Of a stretch of 64,000 bases of DNA, positions 55,599 through 64,000 are shown in pieces (the stretch's first letter is position 1; each line of letters starts with the position of its first letter). The stretch covers positions 300,946 to 364,945 of the forward strand of contig CANLEE010000001.1 of assembly GCA_947489585.1 (NCBI GenBank). The letters are read 5' to 3'. The DNA comes from an uncultured Psychroserpens sp. (lineage in GTDB: Bacteria; Bacteroidota; Bacteroidia; Flavobacteriales; Flavobacteriaceae). Position numbers and translations under genes: made by a program. Below the pieces are notes generated by a model. It was not told the DNA's origin, ran no database searches, and saw nothing but the letters and a program-made list of their open reading frames with translations.

Positions 55599-56722
55599 GT
55601 TTATTTAATGTTTACCCCTTATACAATGTCACACCTGTAAAGGCAAAAGATGTTTATGTTTATGATGACAAAGGTGTTGAATACCTTGACCTTTATGGTG
55701 GACATGCCGTAATTTCTATTGGGCATTCACACCCAAAATATGTATCAGCTATTTCTAGTCAGGTAGAACAATTAGGCTTTTATAGTAATGCCATTCAAAA
55801 TCCATTACAAATCCAATTGGCTCATAAATTAGAACAAATATCAGGTTGTAAAAACTATCAATTGTTTTTATGTAACTCTGGTGCTGAAGCCAATGAAAAT
55901 GCACTAAAACTTGCTTCGTTTCATAATGGTAAACATAAAATACTAGCATTTAAAAATTCGTTTCATGGAAGAACCTCAGCAGCAGTAGCCGCAACCGATA
56001 ACCTCAAAATTATTGCGCCAATAAATGCTCAGCAAGACGTAGACTTTGTAGAGTTAGGAGATTTAGAAGCCGTTGAAATCATTTTAAAAGCAAACAAAAC
56101 CTGTGCAGTCATTATAGAATGTATTCAAGGTGTTGGTGGATTAGATCAAAGCACAACAGCTTTCTACCAAGGTTTAGAACAACTTTGCAAACAATATAAT
56201 ACTGTACTTATTGCAGATGAAGTACAATCAGGTTTTGGGCGAACTGGCGATTTTTTCGCTTATCAAGCTCATAATATTACACCAGATATTATTTCAATAG
56301 CTAAAGGAATGGGTAATGGTTTTCCAGTTGGTGGTATTTTAATTCATCCATCAATAAAACCTTCTTTAGGTTTACTAGGTACAACTTTTGGCGGTAACCA
56401 TTTAGCTTGCGCGGCAACACTTTCTGTATTAGACGTTATTGAAGATGAAAAATTGATGCGAAATGCTTTAGAAGTTTCTACTCATTTTTTAAAAAAATCA
56501 TTAAACATTCCAAACTTAAAAACAGTAAAAGGAAGAGGATTAATGCTCGGATTAGAATTCGATTTTCCGATTTCAGAATTGAGAAAAACACTCATTTTCA
56601 AACATCAAATATTTACTGGTGGTTCTAAAAATCCAAATCAAATTAGAATTCTTCCACCATTAACGGTTCAAAAAAAACACATTGATCTCTTTTTTGATGC
56701 CTTACAAAATGAATTGAATTAA
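55595..56722 (+). CDS. argD: N-acylornithine aminotransferase
   Basis: 375 aa class III PLP aminotransferase. Motifs: YDDKGVEYLDLYGGHAVISIGHSHP, NSGAEANENALKLA, IADEVQSGFGRTG, and the PLP Lys in SIAKGMGNGFPVGG. It transaminates the semialdehyde to N-acylornithine. argF follows after one base. Confidence 0.94.
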   Translation: MSLFNVYPLYNVTPVKAKDVYVYDDKGVEYLDLYGGHAVISIGHSHPKYVSAISSQVEQLGFYSNAIQNPLQIQLAHKLEQISGCKNYQLFLCNSGAEANENALKLASFHNGKHKILAFKNSFHGRTSAAVAATDNLKIIAPINAQQDVDFVELGDLEAVEIILKANKTCAVIIECIQGVGGLDQSTTAFYQGLEQLCKQYNTVLIADEVQSGFGRTGDFFAYQAHNITPDIISIAKGMGNGFPVGGILIHPSIKPSLGLLGTTFGGNHLACAATLSVLDVIEDEKLMRNALEVSTHFLKKSLNIPNLKTVKGRGLMLGLEFDFPISELRKTLIFKHQIFTGGSKNPNQIRILPPLTVQKKHIDLFFDALQNELN

Positions 56723-56723
56723 G

Positions 56724-57659
56724 ATGAAAAATTACACAACGCTAAGAGACATATCAAACCTTTCTGAACTAATAAAAGAAGGTATTTTATTAAAAATGAA
56801 TCCTTTTGAATATTCCAAATTAGGACAGCATAAAACATTAGTAATGCTGTTCTTTAATTCTAGTTTACGTACACGTCTAAGCACTGAAAAAGCGGCCAAA
56901 AACCTAGGAATGGATGTCATGATTCTCAATGTAAATGACACATGGAATTTAGAGTTTGAAGATGGTACGATTATGAATGCAAATACATCGGAACATATCA
57001 AAGAAGCTGCACAAGTCATTTCACAATATGCAGATATGATTGCTGTAAGAGCTTTTCCAACCTTAAAACATAAGACAAAGGATGAATCTGAATTTATACT
57101 AAATAACTTCAAAAAGTATGCAACTGTTCCGATTATAAATATGGAAAGTGCCACTGCACATCCATTGCAAGCTTTAGCTGATGCCATTACCATTTCAGAA
57201 TTAACAGAAAAAAAGACACCAAAAGTGGTTTTATCTTGGGGACCTCATCCAAAAGCGTTGCCACAGGCGGTTGCAAATTCCTTTGTTGAAATGATGCTAT
57301 ATTTAGACGTTGATCTCACAATTACACACCCAAAAGGTTATGACTTGAATCCAGAAATCACGAAAAACGTAACCATTAATTATAATCAAGAAGATGCCTT
57401 AAAAGATGCCGATTTTGTTTATGTGAAAAACTGGAGCAGCTACAATAACTATGGAGACATACTAAGTCACGATTCCAATTGGATGATGACCAAAACCAAA
57501 TTAGGTGCAGCCAAATTCATGCATTGCTTACCAGTAAGACGAAATGTTGTTGTGGAAGACACTGTTTTAGATAGTGATCAATCTGTGGTTATTCAACAAG
57601 CTAATAATAGAACTTATGCAGCACAAGTTGTATTAAAACAACTGTTAGAAAACCTTTAA
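56724..57659 (+). CDS. argF: N-acylornithine carbamoyltransferase (ArgF' type)
   Basis: 311 aa. Carbamoyl-phosphate motif SSLRTRLSTEK (S-x-R-T-R) and the C-terminal FMHCLPVRRN. The LPVRRN ending and ESATAHPLQALAD match the N-acetyl/N-succinylornithine enzymes of Bacteroidota and xanthomonads, not plain ornithine carbamoyltransferase. Which acyl group is used is not decidable here. It carbamoylates the acylated ornithine, so deacylation (the M20 gene) follows later in the pathway. Confidence 0.9.
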   Translation: MKNYTTLRDISNLSELIKEGILLKMNPFEYSKLGQHKTLVMLFFNSSLRTRLSTEKAAKNLGMDVMILNVNDTWNLEFEDGTIMNANTSEHIKEAAQVISQYADMIAVRAFPTLKHKTKDESEFILNNFKKYATVPIINMESATAHPLQALADAITISELTEKKTPKVVLSWGPHPKALPQAVANSFVEMMLYLDVDLTITHPKGYDLNPEITKNVTINYNQEDALKDADFVYVKNWSSYNNYGDILSHDSNWMMTKTKLGAAKFMHCLPVRRNVVVEDTVLDSDQSVVIQQANNRTYAAQVVLKQLLENL

Positions 57660-57660
57660 T

Positions 57661-58437
57661 ATGGAAACATTAAAAGTCATAAAAATAGGCGGAAATATTA
57701 TTGATGACAATCAAGCGTTGGCAATATTCTTAAATCAGTTTACTCAGCTTGAAGGTCCAAAATTATTAGTTCATGGCGGTGGTAAACTAGCAACCGAATT
57801 CGCAAAAAAAATGAATATGCCTGTTCAAATGAATAAAGGAAGACGTATCACAGATAGCGACACTTTAGATATTATTACAATGGTATACGCGGGAAAAATA
57901 AACAAAACTATCGTGGCAAAATTACAAGCAAACAATTGCAATGCTATTGGGTTTACTGGAGCTGACGGGAATTCTATTGTATCAACAAAACGACCAATTC
58001 AACCCATAGATTATGGTTTTGTAGGCGACGTCAAGCAGGTCAATACAAATGCATTAGACCTACTTTTAAAAAATGGTATCACTCCAGTATTTTGTGCTAT
58101 TACTCACGATGAAGCCGGACAACTACTAAACACGAATGCAGATACGATTGCTTCAGAATTAGCAATTGGTTTTGCAAAACACTTTAAAACAGAACTGTAT
58201 TATTGTTTCGAGAAAAATGGTGTTTTAAAAGACCTTACTGATGACAATTCGGTTGTTGAACACATAAACATCAAAACCTATAAACGCTTAATTAGCGAAG
58301 GAATAATCACGGATGGTATGTTACCTAAGCTAAACAATTGCTTTCATGCAATAACAAATAATGTCAACAAAGTTTGTATTGGAAAACCGAGTATGCTTTT
58401 TTCAACCAACACTGTTTATACAACTATTCAAAAATGA
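57661..58437 (+). CDS. argB: N-acylglutamate kinase
   Basis: 258 aa amino-acid kinase. KIGGNIIDDN and LLVHGGGKLATEFAKKM at the N-terminus, GFTGADGNSI, and DGMLPKLNNCFHAI near the C-terminus. It phosphorylates N-acylglutamate. The stop overlaps the next start by four bases (ATGA). Confidence 0.94.
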   Translation: METLKVIKIGGNIIDDNQALAIFLNQFTQLEGPKLLVHGGGKLATEFAKKMNMPVQMNKGRRITDSDTLDIITMVYAGKINKTIVAKLQANNCNAIGFTGADGNSIVSTKRPIQPIDYGFVGDVKQVNTNALDLLLKNGITPVFCAITHDEAGQLLNTNADTIASELAIGFAKHFKTELYYCFEKNGVLKDLTDDNSVVEHINIKTYKRLISEGIITDGMLPKLNNCFHAITNNVNKVCIGKPSMLFSTNTVYTTIQK

Positions 58438-59495
58438 TAGAAAAATTAACTACAGAAGCTATTGCTTTATTAAAACAACTCATAGAAACGCAGTCATTTT
58501 CTTCAGAAGAAGATAATACCGCAGCACACATTGAAAATTGGTTTATAAGGTATCATATTCCGTTTCAACGAAATAAAAATAACGTATGGGCAATCAATAA
58601 ACATTTTGATGATAAAAAGCCTACGCTATTGCTTAACTCACATCACGATACCGTAAAACCGAATAATGGTTACACAAAAGATCCTTTAAAAGCTATCGTA
58701 GAAGATGGAAAACTATATGGCTTGGGAAGCAATGATGCAGGAGGCTGTTTGGTCTCTTTAATTGCGACGTTTACGTATTTCTATAATAAAAAAGACCTCA
58801 ACTATAATATAGTTATCGTTGCATCTGCCGAAGAAGAAAGCAGTGGGCCTGAAGGATTAAATAGCATGCTATCTATCATTCCAAATATAGACGTCGCTAT
58901 TGTTGGCGAACCAACATTAATGCACTTAGCCATTGCTGAAAAGGGGTTAATTGTTTTTGATGCTAAAGTAAAGGGAACTGCTAGCCATGCAGCACACCCC
59001 AATACTGATAATGCCATTTACAATACGATTGATGTCTTAAAATGGTTTCAAAATTTTAAGTTTGAAAAAACCTCTGACGTTTTAGGTGATGTAAAACTAA
59101 CAGTAACACAAATCAAAGCTGGGAAGCAGCACAATGCAGTGCCTTCGGAAGTTGATTTAGTTATTGACGTTCGCGTAAATGACAAATACTCCAATCAAGA
59201 AATTGCAGATATTCTAACTAAAAAATCGCCATGCTCAAGTATTAAAGCTCGTAGTTTACGATTAAATTCATCATCCATTCCCATACATCATGATTTAGTA
59301 AAAGCAGGTATTGAACTCGGTAGAGACACTTATGGTTCGCCTACACTTTCAGACCAATCTGTTTTAACTTGTCCGTCTTTAAAATTGGGACCTGGTGACA
59401 GTACGCGATCACATACTGCAGATGAATTTATTTATCTGGCCGAAATTGAAGAAGGTATTACACTATATATAGAACTATTAAATAAGGTATTATGA
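58434..59495 (+). CDS. argE: M20-family deacylase, ArgE-like
   Basis: 353 aa from MIEKLTTEAIA; an upstream ATG at 58374 lies inside argB and adds nothing conserved. Zinc ligands in NSHHDTVKP, GLGSNDAGGC and ASAEEESSGPEG, and the C-terminal dimer/lid region. It removes the acyl group from N-acylcitrulline (or N-acylornithine). ATGA overlaps on both sides, with argB and argH. Confidence 0.9.
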   Translation: MIEKLTTEAIALLKQLIETQSFSSEEDNTAAHIENWFIRYHIPFQRNKNNVWAINKHFDDKKPTLLLNSHHDTVKPNNGYTKDPLKAIVEDGKLYGLGSNDAGGCLVSLIATFTYFYNKKDLNYNIVIVASAEEESSGPEGLNSMLSIIPNIDVAIVGEPTLMHLAIAEKGLIVFDAKVKGTASHAAHPNTDNAIYNTIDVLKWFQNFKFEKTSDVLGDVKLTVTQIKAGKQHNAVPSEVDLVIDVRVNDKYSNQEIADILTKKSPCSSIKARSLRLNSSSIPIHHDLVKAGIELGRDTYGSPTLSDQSVLTCPSLKLGPGDSTRSHTADEFIYLAEIEEGITLYIELLNKVL

Positions 59496-60766
59496 AACTG
59501 TGGGACAAAGGATTTTTAATTGATAAAAAAATAGAACAGTTTACGGTTGGCAACGATAGAGAAATTGACTTACATATTGCAAAATATGATGTAAAAGCAT
59601 CTTTAGCACATGCCATTATGTTAGAGTCGATTGGTATTTTAACTTCGGAAGAGTTAACGCAACTAAAAAATGGTTTACAAGTGTTATCAGAATCTATTGA
59701 AAAAGAAGATTTTGTTATCGAAGACACTTTTGAAGATGTGCATTCAAAAATTGAATACGAGCTCACTAAAACTTTAGGTGAGGTTGGAAAAAAAATCCAT
59801 ACCGCACGATCAAGAAATGATCAGGTTTTAGTTGCTCTTCAGTTGTATTACAAAGACAACTTAAAGGTAATTAATACTAAAATTGAAGCGCTTTTTAAAA
59901 CCTTATTAGGTTTAGCCGAAACTCATAAATCTCAATTATTACCTGGTTATACGCATTTACAAGTTGCCATGCCATCGTCTTTTGGATTATGGTTTTCTGC
60001 CTATGCCGAATTATTAATTGATGACGTATATGTACTTAATGCTGTTTCAAAAATAGTAGATCAAAACCCTTTAGGTTCTGCTGCTGGTTATGGCAGTTCT
60101 TTTCCGATTGATAGAGATATAACGACCAAAACATTGGGATTTTCAACCTTAAAATACAATGTTGTTGCAGCGCAATTAAGTCGAGGAAAAAGTGAACGTG
60201 CAATTGCAAGTGCTTTAGGCGGATTATGTAATACGATGGCACGATTTGCTATGGACATTTGTTTATATATGAGTCAAAATTTTGGGTTTATCACATTTCC
60301 AGATAAATTAACCACAGGAAGTAGTATTATGCCACACAAAAAGAATCCAGATGTGTTTGAACTCATTAGAGGTAAGTGCAATAAAATTCAAGCTTTGCAT
60401 ACTGAAATGTTACTAATCACAAACAATTTACCTAGTGGTTACCATAGAGATTTTCAGTTATTAAAAGAGAATATCATCAATGCTTTTGAAGATGTAAAAG
60501 ACATTTTAGACATCTTTAATTATGCCATTCAGCAAATCATCGTCAAAGACGTCGATCTTACTGATGATAAATACAAATACTTGTTTACAGTAGACAGTAT
60601 TAATAACCTCGTTGTTGATGGGATGTCTTTTAGAGAGGCCTACCAGCAAATTGGAGGTCAGGTGCAAAGTGATACTTATCAACCAGATTTAGGAAAAGAA
60701 CACTCTCATATTGGGAGTATTCATAATTTGTGTTTGGATGAGATTCGAGCTAAGTTTCCAAAATAA
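59492..60766 (+). CDS. argH: Argininosuccinate lyase
   Basis: 424 aa, slightly shorter than usual. Fumarase-superfamily signature GSSIMPHKKNPDVFELIRG, N-terminal DVHSKIEYELTKTLGEVGKKIHTARSRNDQV and the mid region LPGYTHLQVAMPSSFG. It releases arginine and fumarate. Last gene of the operon; no clear terminator follows. Confidence 0.96.
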   Translation: MKLWDKGFLIDKKIEQFTVGNDREIDLHIAKYDVKASLAHAIMLESIGILTSEELTQLKNGLQVLSESIEKEDFVIEDTFEDVHSKIEYELTKTLGEVGKKIHTARSRNDQVLVALQLYYKDNLKVINTKIEALFKTLLGLAETHKSQLLPGYTHLQVAMPSSFGLWFSAYAELLIDDVYVLNAVSKIVDQNPLGSAAGYGSSFPIDRDITTKTLGFSTLKYNVVAAQLSRGKSERAIASALGGLCNTMARFAMDICLYMSQNFGFITFPDKLTTGSSIMPHKKNPDVFELIRGKCNKIQALHTEMLLITNNLPSGYHRDFQLLKENIINAFEDVKDILDIFNYAIQQIIVKDVDLTDDKYKYLFTVDSINNLVVDGMSFREAYQQIGGQVQSDTYQPDLGKEHSHIGSIHNLCLDEIRAKFPK

Positions 60767-60928
60767 GGATAGGCTTTATTTTTGGCAAATGAAAGATTTC
60801 TCATAAGGCTTTGGTTTACAGTATTCTTTAAGAGACAATTAACGTGTTCTTACAATTTGTTTATGATTGCATTGTGAATTATTAACACCTCTCCAAGATA
60901 GTTTTGTAGCATAACTAATCAACACATT

Positions 60929-61480
60929 ATGAAAAAAACTACCTTAGTATTAATCTGCTTTATCATTGCAACATTTTCTAACTATGCACAAACAGAATCT
61001 AAAAAAACAAAAGATAAAATAGTAACGTTTGGTTTCCGTACTGGTTATGAATTTCAGACGAGTGAAAGTAATCTAAATTATCAACTTAAATTACCTTACA
61101 TAGGTATATTATCAGATATATCGTTAAGCAAAAAATGGAGTTTTCAATTAGAACTAAACTTGAGGTCTGAAAAAAGAGAAGAACGTTTCTCTAACGACTT
61201 CAAGCAGTCTTATAATGAGCTTTATCTCACAGGTCCAATATTATTAAAATATCACATTACTAATGATTTTAAGATCTATACAGGTACTCAAGTTTTATCC
61301 GCTTCGCTCATAAATGACATTTCTGGTCTAAAAAAATGGAATGGCATTATAGGTGCAGAATATAATCTTTCCGGAAAATTATTTATTGAAGCATGTTTTA
61401 GACATGGTTTTGAAGAACGAAAATCGACTAATAACTTTCGAGATAATAGAATAAGCTTTGGTATTGGTTATAAATTTTAA
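60929..61480 (+). CDS. Small outer-membrane beta-barrel protein
   Basis: 183 aa. Signal peptide MKKTTLVLICFIIATFSNYAQ, then repeated amphipathic beta strands (VTFGFRTGYEFQ, WSFQLELNLRS, YLTGPILLKYHIT, LFIEACFRHGF) ending in Phe (RISFGIGYKF), as barrels do. Small OmpW/PorT-like size. A -7 box TAGTTTTG is at 60899-60906. Function unknown. Confidence 0.8.
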   Translation: MKKTTLVLICFIIATFSNYAQTESKKTKDKIVTFGFRTGYEFQTSESNLNYQLKLPYIGILSDISLSKKWSFQLELNLRSEKREERFSNDFKQSYNELYLTGPILLKYHITNDFKIYTGTQVLSASLINDISGLKKWNGIIGAEYNLSGKLFIEACFRHGFEERKSTNNFRDNRISFGIGYKF

Positions 61481-61613
61481 GTCGGTTCAACTCTTGATAT
61501 ATTTTAAAGGCAAATTTTCGTCTTCGATGATGTTAGCGCTAAGTTTCCATCATAGTCTGTAACATTATCATGGATTACTTGACTTATACTTAAAGTAGTA
61601 ATCATAAATTTCT

Positions 61614-62573
61614 ATGCGAAAACTTCAAAGTCAATTTTCCATTAAGCAAGTTATTATTACACCGATTGTTCTCATCTTGGTGGTGATTTTCTTATGTTCA
61701 ATACTAACTTTTACTGCTTTAGAAATGACAAAGGATGGAACATCTTTACACAAAACACTAATTTGGGTTGTGCTTCCATTTATCTTACTACTTATTTGGA
61801 CCATTCGCTATTATTTAAAAACATTTAAGCGTTATACGTTTCTAAATAAAGGTTTTGAAGTAGTAAATGTTTTCGGAAAGGAATTTCATTCTTGGAAAAC
61901 AGTAAAACAAATTTCAGTAATTGAAAATAGTTACGAAAAAATATTAGGGCAGTATCTTAAGGAAGATCTATTATCTATTCAGTTACGTGATGGTAAACTA
62001 CTAAATATGTATTCAAAATATTACAAAAATATGCCAGAAATTAGGCGATATTTTAACGCTATGAGTGAGTTAGAGATTATTAATGCTTACACTAATAGTA
62101 GTAATACAGTGCATCAACCCTTTAAAAAGAAAACCTATAAGGGCAGTTTTATATGTTCTTTTAATGGTATAATGGCACTTTTCTTAATAGCATTATGCGG
62201 ATTGATGTTGTTGACAAAATGGTCATCAATGACTTTAATTGGATTTATATTTCTTTTAGGCTTGCCAATCTTTATACTATCTGTTTTTGGGTTTCAATCC
62301 TATTATTTTCAACTAAATCAGAAATTTCTAGTGATAAGAAATCAACTTTTCATTCATCTAAAACATCAAATTGATCTAGAAAAAGTAAACGTTATTTATT
62401 TTGAACAGAAGTTTAAAAAAGAATCATCTATTAGAATAATTAATGATGATTACAGTATGGTTTCATTTCAATCGAGCACATTAAAAAACAAACAATGGAA
62501 ATCATTAATCATAACGCTTAAAGAACGAGGTATTCAAGTTGTAGACGAGCTTTTTTATGAATACAATGAATAA
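61614..62573 (+). CDS. Hypothetical membrane protein with repeated PH-like halves
   Basis: 319 aa, no family recognised. Two hydrophobic helix pairs (residues about 13-38 with 48-66, and about 178-200 with 206-226). Each is followed by a soluble beta-rich half: YTFLNKGFEVVNVFGKEFHSWKTVKQISVIENSY in the first, YYFQLNQKFLVIRNQLFIHLKHQIDLEKVNVIYFEQ in the second. The two halves look like a duplicated helix-pair plus PH-like module, as in bacterial PH-domain membrane proteins. That is inferred from pattern only. Confidence 0.7.
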   Translation: MRKLQSQFSIKQVIITPIVLILVVIFLCSILTFTALEMTKDGTSLHKTLIWVVLPFILLLIWTIRYYLKTFKRYTFLNKGFEVVNVFGKEFHSWKTVKQISVIENSYEKILGQYLKEDLLSIQLRDGKLLNMYSKYYKNMPEIRRYFNAMSELEIINAYTNSSNTVHQPFKKKTYKGSFICSFNGIMALFLIALCGLMLLTKWSSMTLIGFIFLLGLPIFILSVFGFQSYYFQLNQKFLVIRNQLFIHLKHQIDLEKVNVIYFEQKFKKESSIRIINDDYSMVSFQSSTLKNKQWKSLIITLKERGIQVVDELFYEYNE

Positions 62574-62689
62574 AGAGGCCTCTGTTTGTACTAGTTTGAG
62601 GTAATTCAAGCAAAATTTCCGAAGTCATATTAAAGTTGTTTTATTTTCATAGTTTTAATGATAATTATTTCAGATACAACAAGGCATTA

Positions 62690-64000
62690 ATGAGTTATAT
62701 TCAGCATTTAAAATTTATTCAAAAATCGACCTCAATTGATTTAAATACGCTTTCAAAAGGTGATATCATTAAAATTGAAAAGATTTTAAAAGCGCGTCAG
62801 CAATTAAATAACTCCTCAAATAATGCGTCTGCTTCTACTTTTTTAGAATCGCTTGATAAATACCAAAAGGGTCTTTGTTTTTTGTCAGAAAACCCTAATC
62901 TATTAGCTATTCTTTCGAATAGTATGTTTTTCAAAAAAGACAAAACCAATGTATATAATACAGAAGATGAAGACGAAATTAAGCAATTCTTTAGTGTATG
63001 TTTAGAACAGGATTTGATTCAGTGTTGTAACCTTGCATTTTCAAAAGGGCAATATGGAATAATAGAAGCATTATTAAATTATCGCGATTTTCTTCCAGAG
63101 ACTGTTATTCTCCTTATAGAAACTAAAACAGAGACTAAGCTTGATTACTACATTAGCATAGTAGACGAGATTGCAGAAGATGCTTCGGTTTTAAGCAAAC
63201 CGTTTATGTCTTTGGTAAACACTTTAAATATAGATCGCTTAAACACAAAAAGCGAAAGCATAACAGCAACAGCAAGTTCATATGCTATTAGAGCTCTTAA
63301 TCGATCTGGTCTAAGTCACTTTTTCTATGTGATGTTTCATGGATTCTCTTGGATGGGTCGTGAAGCAAAAACGGTTCAAGAAAAAATAGAAAAACGGGAA
63401 GTCCTTAAAGATTTTAGATTTATGTCAAAAATTTTAATTGCCATTTTTGTACTTTTCATTTCAGTAATTATTTACAAAGGCATTGAAGATTCAAAACGTG
63501 ATCAAACAAGACAGAAGGTAGAAATACAAAAATTTAAAAAAAGCGTTTATGGCTATCTTACTGATTATGATTCTACGCAAATACATACGATTACAAATTG
63601 GCAAAAAATGACCTCTGGTCCATTAAACTTTAGCTATTTTAAGCATTCCTCAGAAGGAAACTCCATGTCAAGGACTGTAACTATTGTGAATAATTCAACA
63701 TATGAACTTCTTATTTTACCAGACCAAGATTTAATGACTCAATTTGGTCTAGCGCAAAACACGTATTATGTGAAACCTAATGATTCTATACAAGCAAGTT
63801 TACTTTTTAATAGAATTTATATTGGAAAACAACTCGCCCTTTTTAATACATCATCCAATAATGAAGCTATTAATGAGTATCATAATGCCTATAGGTCTAA
63901 AAATTTACCAAGATTTTTGAATCCCATCTCGACTTCAGGACAACTCATTGAAAAACGTTTTGAATTTGGACAAAGCGCAGAACTCCTTGAACGCAATGAC
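62690..64000 (+). CDS. Hypothetical protein with one membrane helix (partial)
   Basis: At least 437 codons, open to the right edge with no stop. The frame starts MSYIQHLKFIQKSTSIDLN. The N-terminal 245 residues are soluble and mostly helical. One membrane helix lies at about 246-262 (ILIAIFVLFISVIIY), followed by a beta-rich C-terminal region with WQKMTSGPLNFSYF and SRTVTIVNNSTYELLILPD. No family recognised. It is 116 bases after the previous gene on the same strand. Confidence 0.75.
   Translation, partial: MSYIQHLKFIQKSTSIDLNTLSKGDIIKIEKILKARQQLNNSSNNASASTFLESLDKYQKGLCFLSENPNLLAILSNSMFFKKDKTNVYNTEDEDEIKQFFSVCLEQDLIQCCNLAFSKGQYGIIEALLNYRDFLPETVILLIETKTETKLDYYISIVDEIAEDASVLSKPFMSLVNTLNIDRLNTKSESITATASSYAIRALNRSGLSHFFYVMFHGFSWMGREAKTVQEKIEKREVLKDFRFMSKILIAIFVLFISVIIYKGIEDSKRDQTRQKVEIQKFKKSVYGYLTDYDSTQIHTITNWQKMTSGPLNFSYFKHSSEGNSMSRTVTIVNNSTYELLILPDQDLMTQFGLAQNTYYVKPNDSIQASLLFNRIYIGKQLALFNTSSNNEAINEYHNAYRSKNLPRFLNPISTSGQLIEKRFEFGQSAELLERND

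Noticed and set aside
56732..57193. Antisense frame of 153 codons within the argF-like gene
   Set aside because: It lies fully opposite a clearly conserved gene, has no motif and no context. The same holds for the long antisense frames at 50673-51056 and 10118-10435.
61570..61607. Inverted repeat before the 319-residue protein gene as a terminator
   Set aside because: The stem is AT-rich with a bulge and a 15-base loop and has no T run. It may be chance.

Overview
The window is AT-rich chromosomal DNA from a member of the Bacteroidota, almost certainly a marine, alginate-degrading Flavobacteriaceae. The evidence is the SusC/SusD pair, many lipoproteins with Bacteroidetes-type signals, mevalonate-pathway genes, the class of Prc protease, PpiD-type foldase and TPR proteins, and promoters of the Bacteroidetes type (TTG, 19 bases, TAnnTTTG). 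I saw no transposase, integrase, phage gene or CRISPR array.

Layout. 1-23 kb is mostly housekeeping: an OppC-like permease cut by the left edge, Prc protease, surE and lpxB, an NlpC/P60 lipoprotein, a ComEC-like protein, a secreted thioredoxin, two paralogous POT peptide transporters, HMG-CoA reductase with a GYDIA-type GHMP kinase, and a long minus-strand cluster for envelope biogenesis (coaX, outer-membrane protein, TPR protein, lptC, CBS/CNNM protein, PpiD-like foldase). A tRNA-Phe(GAA) at 23.36 kb has a perfect promoter and a terminator.

23.5-40.9 kb, all on the minus strand, is a complete alginate utilisation locus. Three secreted PL7 lyase genes (one with two PL7 domains in tandem) cut the polymer. 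A SusC/SusD pair and a PKD lipoprotein bind and import oligomers. A KdgF-like cupin opens the unsaturated monomer. An MFS carrier, DEH reductase (SDR), KDG kinase and KDPG aldolase take the sugar to pyruvate and glyceraldehyde-3-phosphate. A FadR-type GntR regulator heads the catabolic operon and a truncated LacI-type regulator lies inside it. The susC promoter and the lyase-operon promoter have the same design: TTG-N19-TATATTTG, with a tandem TTGGTAAACCAA operator overlapping the -7 box.

41-51.6 kb, on the plus strand, holds an M61-type peptidase lipoprotein and then the isoleucine/valine operon ilvD-ilvB-ilvN-ilvC-ilvA, followed by a non-phosphorylating GAPDH (gapN). Between the peptidase and ilvD lie two tandem attenuators. 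Each has a short Ile/Val-rich leader peptide, a pause hairpin, an antiterminator pairing and an intrinsic terminator. A third, decayed copy of the second leader lies upstream of the peptidase gene.

51.6-60.8 kb is a tightly coupled arginine operon (GNAT acyltransferase, argG, argC, proC, argD, argF-like, argB, argE-like, argH). It is preceded by an Arg-rich leader peptide that seems to start at or very near the transcription start. The last 3 kb holds a small beta-barrel protein, an unknown membrane protein and an unknown protein cut by the right edge.

The most unusual signal is the leader-peptide control of both amino-acid operons, especially the double ilv attenuator and its decayed third copy. 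Next are the paired operator-promoters of the alginate locus and the tandem-domain lyase.
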